Below, in pieces: positions 16,003 to 22,964 of a stretch of 22,964 nucleotides of DNA. A program made the translations under genes and the position numbers. A model generated the notes under the pieces. The model searched no databases. It was not told where the DNA came from and was given only the letters and a program-made list of their open reading frames with translations. Location of the stretch: assembly GCA_035551475.1 (NCBI GenBank), contig DASZMX010000112.1, forward strand, positions 1 through 22,964, read 5' to 3'. The DNA is from DASZMX01 sp035551475. GTDB lineage: Bacteria; Verrucomicrobiota; Verrucomicrobiia; Limisphaerales; Palsa-1400. The first letter of the stretch is position 1. Every line of letters begins with the position of its first letter.

Positions 16003-16796
16003 CCTTTTACGACTCGCACAATCATTTGCACGACGACCGCCTCAAGCGGCATCTGCCCGGCGTGCTCAAGGCCATCGCGGCGCAACCCATCGGGAAGATG
16101 GTCGTCAATGGCGCGTGCGAAAACGATTGGCCGGATCTCCTGGCGCTGGCCCGATCCTGTCCGCAAGTCATCCCGTCCTTCGGCTATCATCCGTGGTATG
16201 TCGGCGAACGCACGCCGCAATGGCAGGAAAAATGGACGGCGTTGCTGGCGCAGATTCCCGCGGGCGTCGGTGAAATTGGTTTTGACAAGTGGATCAAGGG
16301 CCACGACGTCGCGGCGCAGACGGAGGTGTTTCTCTGGCAATGGCGCCAGGCGGTGGAGCGGAACCTGCCGGTCAGCGTGCACTGTATTCAGGCGTGGGGC
16401 CTCCTCCTGGACACGCTACGCCGCGAACGCCGCCCCGCGGTTGGGTTCATGCTGCATTCGTTTGGCGGCCCGGCGGAAATGATTCCGGAACTGGTGAAAT
16501 TGGGCGCTTATTTTTCGCTCCCGGGTTACTTCGCGCACGAGCGGAAACTGCGCCAGCGCGAAGCATTTCGGCGCGTTCCGCTGGATCGTCTGTTGATCGA
16601 AACTGACGCGCCTGATCAACCGCTCCCCGCCGCGCGCGTGCGCTTTCCGCTGGCCGACGACCTGAATCATCCCGCCAACATCGGCGCCGTCTATGAGTTT
16701 GCCTCTGAATGGCTGGACGTGCCGCTGGAAAAATTAAGCGCGCAGGTCGAAGAAAATTTCATGCGCCTTTTCGGGGCGCTGTGCGGCGCGCGCTGA
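15999..16796 (+). CDS. TatD-family metal-dependent hydrolase
   Basis: A 265-residue TIM-barrel hydrolase. Metal and catalytic residues are in place: DSHNHL (His7, His9), GEIGFD (Glu92), VHC (His128), HSFGG (His153) and ETDAP (Asp203). Family members are 3'-5' DNA exonucleases or D-aminoacyl-tRNA deacylase-like enzymes; the true cellular role here is not certain. The variant motif HNH instead of the common HxH with Cys or Ala is ordinary. It overlaps sufE by four bases at the start. At the end it overlaps the convergent nfo gene by 38 bases, so the last dozen codons of both are read from the same DNA. A DNA-repair partnership with nfo is an attractive but unproven reading. Confidence 0.93.
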   Translation: MTFYDSHNHLHDDRLKRHLPGVLKAIAAQPIGKMVVNGACENDWPDLLALARSCPQVIPSFGYHPWYVGERTPQWQEKWTALLAQIPAGVGEIGFDKWIKGHDVAAQTEVFLWQWRQAVERNLPVSVHCIQAWGLLLDTLRRERRPAVGFMLHSFGGPAEMIPELVKLGAYFSLPGYFAHERKLRQREAFRRVPLDRLLIETDAPDQPLPAARVRFPLADDLNHPANIGAVYEFASEWLDVPLEKLSAQVEENFMRLFGALCGAR

Positions 16797-17631
16797 GCGA
16801 TCGCAGGGTCGCAAGGTTCTCGACATCCTCATGCAGGTCGTCGGATTTGAATGTCTCCAGGCAGCCGGGCGTGTTTTTAAAGCGCGCGTCGTTGAGCAAA
16901 TAACGGAAAGCTTCCCGTCCGATTTTCCCTTTCCCGATGTGGTCGTGCCGATCCACGCGCGAGCCAAAGTCTGTTTTGGAATCATTGAGATGAAACGCGG
17001 CGATTTCTTTTCGCCCGATCAATTTGTCGATTAAATCAATCGCGCCCTGCCAACCGCCAGGCTCGCGCACGTCGTAGCCCGAGGCAAAAAGATGCGCGGT
17101 ATCGATGCACAGGGCCAGGCGCTCGGGAGATTGCACCGCGTCATAAATGGCCGCGAGATGCTCCACCCGATGCCCCAGACAGCTCCCCTGCCCGGCGGTG
17201 TTTTCCAAGGCGATCCGCACCGGCGAGGAGCTCGTGGCGCGAAAAATTTCATTCAAGCCTTCCACAATGCGCTTGATCCCAACTTCTTCGCCGGCGCCCA
17301 AATGCGCGCCCGGGTGCATCACCAAAAATGGCAGCTCCAAAGCGGTGGCAAATTCAATTTCCTGCTGCAGCGATTGCAACGACTTGTCGCGATTGGCAGA
17401 CGGCGGCGCCCCGAGGTTAATGAGATAGCCGGTATGCCCAAAAACAGCGGCCAGCTTCAGGCGTTTCCTCGCGGCGGCAAACTTCGCGACATCCGAGTCC
17501 GAATGCGCGCGGCCCAGCCATTGCATGTTATTCTTCACGAAGATTTGGCAGCTTTGCGCGCCAATGGTCTCGGCACGCTCCAAAGCCTTCCAAACGCCGC
17601 CTGCCGTTGAACAATGTGCGCCGAAAATCAT
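16759..17631 (-). CDS. nfo: Deoxyribonuclease IV (endonuclease IV, AP endonuclease)
   Basis: A 290-residue apurinic/apyrimidinic endonuclease of the Nfo family, acting in base excision repair. All nine trinuclear zinc ligands known from the E. coli enzyme can be matched with a two- to three-residue offset: His66 (GHTGYL), His106 (MHPGAH), Glu143 (ALENTAGQG), Asp177 and His180 (CIDTAH), His214 (FHLNDSK), Asp227 and His229 (DRHDHIG) and Glu259 (LETF). Start ATG 17629-17631 is the first residue of the conserved MIFGAHCSTAGG opening. The C-terminal end beyond residue 262 is unconserved, and it overlaps the 3' end of the TatD gene by 38 bases. Confidence 0.96.
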   Translation of the reverse strand: MIFGAHCSTAGGVWKALERAETIGAQSCQIFVKNNMQWLGRAHSDSDVAKFAAARKRLKLAAVFGHTGYLINLGAPPSANRDKSLQSLQQEIEFATALELPFLVMHPGAHLGAGEEVGIKRIVEGLNEIFRATSSSPVRIALENTAGQGSCLGHRVEHLAAIYDAVQSPERLALCIDTAHLFASGYDVREPGGWQGAIDLIDKLIGRKEIAAFHLNDSKTDFGSRVDRHDHIGKGKIGREAFRYLLNDARFKNTPGCLETFKSDDLHEDVENLATLRSLSARRTAPRKGA

Positions 17632-17744
17632 CTTCGCTCAGGGCGCATTAACGCATGACCCGCAAAATTCTCAAGGTTAACGTGCCACCGCATGGCGCAA
17701 ATATTCCTTTACATTTCTTGACCGCCTGCGAACCTAAAAACGCT

Positions 17745-17909
17745 ATGACGGACAGCGATTTGAATATTTGGGGTGAATTGGTCGTTCCGGTGGGCTTGCT
17801 GATTTGCTTCGGCCCCGCGCTTGCCCTGTGGTTTGTCGAGGAATTGAAGGCCTCCAAGCAGGAGAAAGCCGCCGCCCGCGCCGAACGCCCTGAGAATCGC
17901 CGCCGTTAG
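17745..17909 (+). CDS. Small single-helix membrane protein, unknown
   Basis: A 54-residue hypothetical protein starting at ATG 17745 (MTDSDLNIWGE...). The frame extends to ATG 17655, but the extra residues look non-coding in composition. One strong hydrophobic helix spans about residues 9-32 (VVPVGLLICFGPALALWFV), followed by a highly charged Lys/Glu/Arg tail (EELKASKQEKAAARAERPENRRR), so N-out/C-in topology is expected from the positive-inside rule. I do not recognise the family. It could be a small accessory subunit or a stress-type membrane peptide. No ribosome binding site is evident, so the call rests on the clean helix-plus-charged-tail pattern. Confidence 0.6.
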   Translation: MTDSDLNIWGELVVPVGLLICFGPALALWFVEELKASKQEKAAARAERPENRRR

Positions 17910-17933
17910 TTCGTGTCTCTCCCCTGCGGGCTG

Positions 17934-17952
17934 ATGTCTCGGAACGGGACAT
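17934..17952. other. 8-bp stem hairpin after the small membrane protein gene
   Basis: ATGTCTCG (17934-17941) pairs with CGGGACAT (17945-17952), with one T-G wobble, around a GAA triloop. It lies 24 bases after the stop codon. No T run follows immediately, so it may be a weak terminator or a processing signal. Confidence 0.4.
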
Positions 17953-18057
17953 TTCCCCGATCTTCTTTTGGGTCTTTCCCCGAGGTTTTGCTGCGGCACA
18001 CGAGTTGCTAAGTCGGGTGCATTACGGGCGCTTGACACCGCGCTCATGACCGCTGCA

Positions 18058-18315
18058 ATGAAACGCTATCTTGTTTTTACCTATTACGTGGGCCGCCCTT
18101 TGGGTGGGATGAAGGATTTTCTCGACGGGTTTGAGACCGTGCCCGAAGCGCTGGACAACATCCTGAGCGAGCGCAATCGCTATTACCAAATCGTGGATAG
18201 CGAATCGATGGCCGTGATCAAGGAAGGGCTTTCGGTTTACAAAAACTTCGGCCCCGACAAAACCTCGCTGCCGCGCAAGGCCGAGGGCGAAACCGGCCTC
18301 GAAAACCACCGCTAG
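18058..18315 (+). CDS. Small hypothetical protein of about 85 residues
   Basis: The 85-residue protein starts MKRYLVFTYYVGRPLGG at ATG 18058; an ATG at 18046 four codons earlier is the alternative. The pattern Y-L-V-F, then GG-M-K-DF, F-E-T-V-P-E-A and YYQIVDSESMAVIKEG is one I associate with a widespread family of tiny phage and bacterial proteins that pair a GG-DF turn with a short helix and an IVD strand. No function is known to me. The end (KAEGETGLENHR) is charged and probably disordered. It has no signal peptide or membrane helix. It converges on the large beta-helix gene with six bases between the stops. Confidence 0.65.
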   Translation: MKRYLVFTYYVGRPLGGMKDFLDGFETVPEALDNILSERNRYYQIVDSESMAVIKEGLSVYKNFGPDKTSLPRKAEGETGLENHR

Positions 18316-18321
18316 GCCGCC

Positions 18322-21300
18322 TCACTGGCCGGGGGTCAGGATCATCGATCCGGAATTGGTCGCCCCCAGAAAAAACCCGCCGCCAATATCCCCCAAGTCC
18401 GGAGTTTGCAGAATGACGCCTGCGGCGTTGTTCGTCGCAGTGGGAGTTCCAAACCGGGCGGTAAATAATCCGTTCTTCGCATTCAACGTCCCCAGGAAAT
18501 AGTTGGTGGGCACCGTGCTGTTGGTTTTGACCAGGAACGTCCGATCCGCCGGCATCACCCCGAAGGTCAACGGCGCATCCAATCCCCCGTCCGCAAAGGA
18601 CACCACGGCATTGCCCGTCGGCAAGTTGATGGCGTCCGAGCGCGCTGAGGGCGCTTTCCATACCGCGTTTTCTTGCGCCAGAAGATTCGTGAAGCCCTGC
18701 GGAAAAAGTCCACCCGCATTGGTGGGTTTGATCCAGAAGAAATTCGTCTGGTAGCCTGAATTCAGGAAAAACCACCCGGCAATCACTCCTGTGTTCGTGT
18801 ACAGCGGAACGAATAATGGCACCTCGCCTTGGCTGGCGGCTCCGACGGATTGGCTGAAAGCCGTTCCGTCCGCCAGCACGCCGCTCAGGGCCACGGCGCC
18901 CAACCGGTCGGTCATCTGGCCGTAACCAATGCCTCGCGCAGCGTTGTCGGGCAACGGTTCCAGCAGCATCGTGTATTGCGCGCTGACATTGGTGCGCACG
19001 GCGCGCTCCAATCGCAACGGCGAAACGCCGTCAGCGATGGCCGAACCAGTAATGTTGCTGCCGGTGTATTGCAGCTCGAGCGTGAACGCATTCGTGCCCA
19101 GCACGAAACTGTTGGTGGCCGCGGCGCTGTTGGGATTGAGGACGCCGGTGATCGTGTGGTTGGTGCGAAATCCCCAGGCAAAAACTTTTGCGCTGTAAGC
19201 GCCCGTGCGCGCCAATGTAAATCCGCTGACGAATCCAATCGGCCCGGAGGCATTGGTTTCCATCGGATAAAAAAGCCCGTTATACGTGCCGAGCGAAGCC
19301 AGGAATTCATCGGGGATAAAGGTGGCGGTGATTTCGGTGTCGGCTTCCATCAGAAAGCGCAACGTCCCATTCTCGGCATGCGCAATTTCGCTGACACCAT
19401 TGGTCACCACGTCCCAATACCCAAAAAGCGAGCGCGTATTGGGATGCGCCACCAACGTGTACGTCTGACCGATATTCAGCAGGGAACCGTTGCGGGCGCC
19501 AGCCACCGCGCCCACCCCGTCCCCGGCATAACTCAGCGAGAGAGGCGCGCGCTGGATGGAAAAGAATTTTCGCGTCACGATGGGCGACAAAAATCCGCGA
19601 TCATCCGAGGCCTGCGCGGCCAGGACATTGGTGCCAGCGTCCGGTTGCACCGTCGCCGACCAGGTTGCGACCGTGGAGCGCCCGAAGCGCAGATCGGTCG
19701 GAACGGTCACGACACTTCCGTCGTTCAAATTTGTCATCCACAAGGTTACATTCGTGACGACGTCCGCATGGGTGACAGTTCCGCGCACCGTCACAAAGGT
19801 GGCGCGCGTGGCGACATTCGCGGCCGGCGCCGTGAACGCGACGGCCCCAAGGTTGGTGACCACGACAGTGAGGACGGCGCTGGTTTGCGCATAAGCCAGG
19901 GTCGTTCCGGCAATCACGGTGTAGTCGCCCGCAGCGGTTTTCTGAATATTTTTCAGCACAAGATTGCTGGTGGTCGTGCCGGAGAAAAAAGCATTGTCAA
20001 CTAGATTGGTGGAATTCAACTGCCATTGGAACCCGAGGCCCGGCACGTTCGTGTTGACAGAAGCGATAAAGGACGCGCCCAGACCCAGCCCGACAATCGA
20101 CGGGCCGGTGATGCTCGGAACAGGGATATTGGTCGCGAAATTATTCGTGGAAACGCCCGGGCTGCCAATGCTTGTTTGGGTAATGGTGACGTTGGTCGTG
20201 TAGAGAAAATTGGTGAAAATTTTGTCGAATGGATCGAAGAACATCAGGTTCGTCTCGCCGTTGGTTAGCGTCGTAAGCGTGTAGTTGGTGACGTTATCAT
20301 ATTCCGCCGGCAGGGCGATGACCGAGGACGGATCCACGACCAGGATTTGATATTTGTTGGGGGTGGCGCCGACACTCGTATTGAGGCTCGAAACAGCGTT
20401 GGGGTCGTAAGCGCCAATCGCCGTCGGCGACACGCGCAAAAACAGGCGCTGATCGGTCAGCGGAAAACTGATGCCAGGAATCCCCGGAATGAATCCTATG
20501 GCTGGACTGGCGTTGCTCAACGCCAGCGTCGGCGTGGGCCCGCCATTGTTGCTGGCGAGGAAATTCGTGGTGAACGTGAAGTTCGTCTGCGCCGCTCCGC
20601 TCGTATTTGTGTACGAATAGCTAAGGATAATATCGTAGCTGTAGCTTTGCGGGCTGAGGATGGTGGCGAGGTTCGTCACGAGGTTGATAAAGTTCGTGAT
20701 CGTCGGGTACGTAAAACTGTTGGTGCCCATCGTATTCGTCGTAACAGGCGGAACAAAATTGGTGGTGGGAGAGGTGGAGCTTGTCACGAAAACACCATTG
20801 GTCGTCAGGCTGAAATTTGTCGTCACGACCGCCACCGTGGCCAAAAGCAACGGATCACGATTCGCCAGGCTCGTCGGTTGCGAAATGCCGCTCGCGTCGG
20901 AGCTCAGGTTGAAACCCGTGTCCCCGCCACCCGATGCATTAATCGCGGCCCCACGGCGGCCGCCCGCGAGAATTGTCCCCAGCAGCCGAATGGAACCGGG
21001 AGAGGCATAAACCTCCGCGCCAGCCACTGGGCCGGCCGAGCCATTGTTTCCGCCGGCTTGCGCAACTCCCCCGGCGCCGGCGGTCGAAAAATTGGTCGAA
21101 ATCGTGCAGTATGAAACTTGGATCGTGCCTGCGCTGGCGATCGCAGCCCCAAAAGCCGCCCCGCCGTTGCCCGAGATATCCGCCGAGCCGGAAGCCGTTC
21201 CGCCGCCGGCGCCGCCCTGGCTAAAATTTCCGAGCATGGTGCAATTGCTGATCGCACTTCCGCTCGCTCCCGCCGCCAGAAAAATCGCGCCGCCCTGGGC

Positions 21301-22233
21301 CATCCCGCCCAAACTGCCATTCACCTCGCTGCCGGAGGCGGTCGTGCCGCTGGGGCCGCTCGCGCCCGCGGCCACGCGGTTCAATTGAAAGAAAGACGCG
21401 CCCATCCACAATTTGCCCGCGCAGTAAATGGCGCCGCCATTGCCGCTCGCTCCTGATCCGCCACTGCCCCCAATCCCGCCGAAAATACCGGAAGCAGCCA
21501 AGCCACCGGCTCCACCGAGGCCGCAAATGCATTCGTTACGCTCGAAGAGTGAAGCATAAATGACGTTGCTCGCCCCCAAGGCCACTATCGCCCCGCCGTT
21601 GGCGCCGCCGCCGTTGCCACCCTTGCCACCATCACCGCCGAAGGTAAACGTCGTGATTCCATCCCCACCGTTGCCACCGTTGCCGGCGTTCACCGTGTTG
21701 TTGGTGAAGGTCGAAAAATAAATCGCCAAGGGGCCTTTGCTGTAAATCCCCGCGCCCGAAGCGCCCAAACCGTCCCCTCCATTGGAGCCATTGCCGTTTT
21801 TCGCCCCGGTCGTGCCGGGAATCCCAGTGGTGTTCGTGGCCACATTTCCCGCGACGACACAATTGGAGAGCATCAAGCTCCCTTCGTTGAAAATTGCGCC
21901 CCCGGCCGTGGAAAGACCGTTGTAAAGCTGCAAGCTGACCAAGGAGAGCGAGGCGCCGGCGTGAACATGGAAAATCCGGGTGACATTGCTGCCCGAGAAA
22001 ACCACCTGATTGGAGCCCCCATCGACGATCAGATTGGTGGCGACTTCGAGGCTCACCCCGCGTGGGACGGTGACGCGGGAATTCGCGAGAAAATTGGTGA
22101 TGACATTATTGGAGGACGCAATGGCCTGGGTGAACGTGGCATAGTTGGAAACAACAAAACTCTGCGCCCGGGCCGGACTGGCCGACGCCAACATCATCCC
22201 CGCCGCCAGCCACGAAAGCCACCGCCTTAACAT
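18322..22233 (-). CDS. Giant secreted beta-helix protein with Ig-like and InlB-like domains
   Basis: A 1303-residue exported protein. ATG 22231-22233 directly begins a signal peptide (MLRRWLSWLAAGMMLASASP, cut near residue 23); the TTG 36 bases upstream is rejected. Residues about 30-450 form a right-handed beta-helix with Gly-rich loops (GGDGGKGGNGGGANGG). A Thr/Asn-rich insertion of roughly 100 residues (about 465-560) comes before the closing NNGGPTPTLALSNASPAIG...TDQR...AIGAYDP motif typical of choice-of-anchor Q proteins. An Ig-like domain follows at about 705-795 (FQWQLN...AGDYTVIAG), a second Ig/cadherin-like domain at about 800-890, an InlB-type repeat at about 897-975 and a C-terminal region to 1303. 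No LPXTG, PEP-CTERM or T9SS tail is seen, so the anchor is unknown. Adhesion or polysaccharide binding is likely; enzyme activity cannot be shown. Only 89 bases separate it from 5S rRNA. Confidence 0.88.
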   Translation of the reverse strand: MLRRWLSWLAAGMMLASASPARAQSFVVSNYATFTQAIASSNNVITNFLANSRVTVPRGVSLEVATNLIVDGGSNQVVFSGSNVTRIFHVHAGASLSLVSLQLYNGLSTAGGAIFNEGSLMLSNCVVAGNVATNTTGIPGTTGAKNGNGSNGGDGLGASGAGIYSKGPLAIYFSTFTNNTVNAGNGGNGGDGITTFTFGGDGGKGGNGGGANGGAIVALGASNVIYASLFERNECICGLGGAGGLAASGIFGGIGGSGGSGASGNGGAIYCAGKLWMGASFFQLNRVAAGASGPSGTTASGSEVNGSLGGMAQGGAIFLAAGASGSAISNCTMLGNFSQGGAGGGTASGSADISGNGGAAFGAAIASAGTIQVSYCTISTNFSTAGAGGVAQAGGNNGSAGPVAGAEVYASPGSIRLLGTILAGGRRGAAINASGGGDTGFNLSSDASGISQPTSLANRDPLLLATVAVVTTNFSLTTNGVFVTSSTSPTTNFVPPVTTNTMGTNSFTYPTITNFINLVTNLATILSPQSYSYDIILSYSYTNTSGAAQTNFTFTTNFLASNNGGPTPTLALSNASPAIGFIPGIPGISFPLTDQRLFLRVSPTAIGAYDPNAVSSLNTSVGATPNKYQILVVDPSSVIALPAEYDNVTNYTLTTLTNGETNLMFFDPFDKIFTNFLYTTNVTITQTSIGSPGVSTNNFATNIPVPSITGPSIVGLGLGASFIASVNTNVPGLGFQWQLNSTNLVDNAFFSGTTTSNLVLKNIQKTAAGDYTVIAGTTLAYAQTSAVLTVVVTNLGAVAFTAPAANVATRATFVTVRGTVTHADVVTNVTLWMTNLNDGSVVTVPTDLRFGRSTVATWSATVQPDAGTNVLAAQASDDRGFLSPIVTRKFFSIQRAPLSLSYAGDGVGAVAGARNGSLLNIGQTYTLVAHPNTRSLFGYWDVVTNGVSEIAHAENGTLRFLMEADTEITATFIPDEFLASLGTYNGLFYPMETNASGPIGFVSGFTLARTGAYSAKVFAWGFRTNHTITGVLNPNSAAATNSFVLGTNAFTLELQYTGSNITGSAIADGVSPLRLERAVRTNVSAQYTMLLEPLPDNAARGIGYGQMTDRLGAVALSGVLADGTAFSQSVGAASQGEVPLFVPLYTNTGVIAGWFFLNSGYQTNFFWIKPTNAGGLFPQGFTNLLAQENAVWKAPSARSDAINLPTGNAVVSFADGGLDAPLTFGVMPADRTFLVKTNSTVPTNYFLGTLNAKNGLFTARFGTPTATNNAAGVILQTPDLGDIGGGFFLGATNSGSMILTPGQ

Positions 22234-22276
22234 CACAGTTATAAACGTCGATTTATCTGAAAGTTGCAAACAAAAT

Positions 22277-22313
22277 AAAAAAAGAGCCGAAACGAAGACG
22301 TCTCGGCTCTTTT
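22277..22313 (-). terminator. Intrinsic terminator of the rRNA operon
   Basis: A 10- to 11-bp stem (22281-22290 AAAGAGCCGA with 22303-22312 TCGGCTCTTT) and a 12-base loop. On the minus strand it is followed by a run of T residues. It sits just after 5S rRNA. The T/A content on both sides would also let it act on the plus strand. Confidence 0.9.
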
Positions 22314-22321
22314 AAGAAAGA

Positions 22322-22436
22322 TCTGGCGGCAACCTACTCTCGCGGAAGCTATACAACCACTACCATCGGCAAGACTGTGTTTGACGGCCGTGTTCGGGAT
22401 GGGAACGGGTCGGACCACAGCTTTATGGCCACCAAA
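22322..22436 (-). rRNA. rrf: 5S ribosomal RNA
   Basis: About 115 nt. The 5' end TTTGGTGGC pairs with the 3' end GCCGCCAGA to make helix I, and the conserved CCCGTTCCCATCCCGAACACGG loop region is present (minus strand, near 22386-22408). The 3' half carries GAGAGTAGGTTGCCGCC. Ends are set by helix I pairing and may be off by one or two bases. Confidence 0.95.
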
Positions 22437-22446
22437 AAACCATGCG

Positions 22447-22495
22447 GTAGCGGACGCCCTGCGGCGCCCATGAGCAGCCCGCAGGCCGCTCCTAC
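22447..22495 (-). repeat. REP-like GTAG...CTAC palindrome in the 23S-5S spacer
   Basis: On the minus strand it opens with GTAGGAGCGGCCTGCGGG and closes with CCGCAGGGCGTCCGCTAC, making imperfect inverted arms around a short centre, with GTAG and CTAC at the two ends. A GTAG start followed by an imperfect GC-rich palindrome is the hallmark of REP elements mobilised by RAYT transposases in other bacteria. Only one copy is visible here, so copy number in the genome is unknown. Confidence 0.5.
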
Positions 22496-22555
22496 CTAGA
22501 TTATCAAAAGAACTCTGGAACCGGATCACCGGGAAGCTCCCTGAAAACTACACAT

Positions 22556-22575
22556 AGACATCCGAGGATATGTCT
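22556..22575. other. Small hairpin in the 23S-5S spacer
   Basis: AGACAT (22556-22561) pairs with ATGTCT (22570-22575) around an eight-base loop. It is most likely part of the precursor RNA folding between 23S and 5S. Confidence 0.35.
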
Positions 22576-22594
22576 TCCAATTCGCGAGTCGAAA

Positions 22595-22621
22595 TCGCTG
22601 TTTTCCCCGAAGGGAAAAAAA

Positions 22622-22625
<4 letters not shown>
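22595..22625 (-). other. Hairpin at the 23S rRNA 3' boundary, likely processing structure
   Basis: An outer stem TCGCT/AGCGA and an inner stem TTTTCCC/GGGAAAA surround a short CGAA loop. It abuts the inferred 3' end of 23S, where precursor processing stems are expected. There is no T run after it, so it is not a terminator. Confidence 0.45.

Positions 22626-22964
<339 letters not shown>

Noticed and set aside
18829..20004. 391-codon plus-strand frame antisense to the beta-helix gene
   Set aside because: Low-complexity Arg/Gly/His-rich translation with no motif; a shadow of the real gene.
21400..21800. Gly-Gly-rich repeats resembling mycobacterial PE_PGRS proteins
   Set aside because: No PE domain is present; the Gly-rich loops alternate with beta-helix rungs as in other choice-of-anchor Q proteins.
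22234..22269. TTG start 12 codons before the ATG of the beta-helix protein
   Set aside because: No ribosome binding site, and it would put a polar stretch before an otherwise ideal signal peptide.

Overview
The window reads as chromosomal DNA of a GC-rich member of the Verrucomicrobiota, most likely the Pedosphaera/Limisphaerales side of the phylum. This is inferred from protein style, not from a database search. The clues are a very large secreted beta-helix protein full of Thr-Asn dipeptides, a DUF5703-type glycosidase, a secreted two-component-propeller protein with a sugar-lectin-like N-terminal region, many OmpR/HisKA pairs, and weak or absent Shine-Dalgarno sites before most genes. There are no signs of a prophage, plasmid, insertion sequence or CRISPR array. 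Genes are packed tightly and no gene-free stretch exceeds about 200 bases.

Left part (1-7554). A truncated, secreted regulator-propeller protein on the minus strand is divergent from an HtrA/DegQ-type periplasmic protease. The protease gene ends in a strong intrinsic terminator. It is followed by an overlapping OmpR-type response regulator and histidine kinase pair, then a cytoplasmic-looking NodB polysaccharide deacetylase, a free-standing glycogen-binding (CBM48-like) small protein, and a YdhF-like aldo/keto reductase.

Central part (7557-14357), the most interesting block. On the minus strand lies one 591-residue secreted protein in which an MbnP-type copper-binding domain is fused to an MbnH-type di-heme cytochrome c peroxidase. 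It is followed by a receiver-only response regulator. Divergent from it is a second OmpR/HisKA pair whose genes overlap by ATGA. An 18-bp motif, CTTCATCTnnnCTTAAGG, occurs three times here: before the mbnP-mbnH fusion, before the OmpR regulator and before the receiver gene. Each copy points in the direction of the gene it precedes. This looks like the tandem half-site operator of the neighbouring regulator and defines a candidate self-contained signalling and oxidation module. A secreted DUF5703 (GH95-like) glycosidase follows the kinase.

Right part (14354-18315). Housekeeping and repair genes: dprA (TTG start backed by a perfect ribosome binding site), sufE overlapping a TatD-family hydrolase gene, nfo (endonuclease IV, all nine metal ligands present) and two small hypothetical proteins.

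Far right (18322-22964). The 1303-residue beta-helix/Ig-like secreted protein lies just downstream of the end of a ribosomal RNA operon read on the minus strand: the 3' end of 23S rRNA, a spacer carrying a REP-like GTAG...CTAC palindrome, 5S rRNA and an intrinsic terminator.
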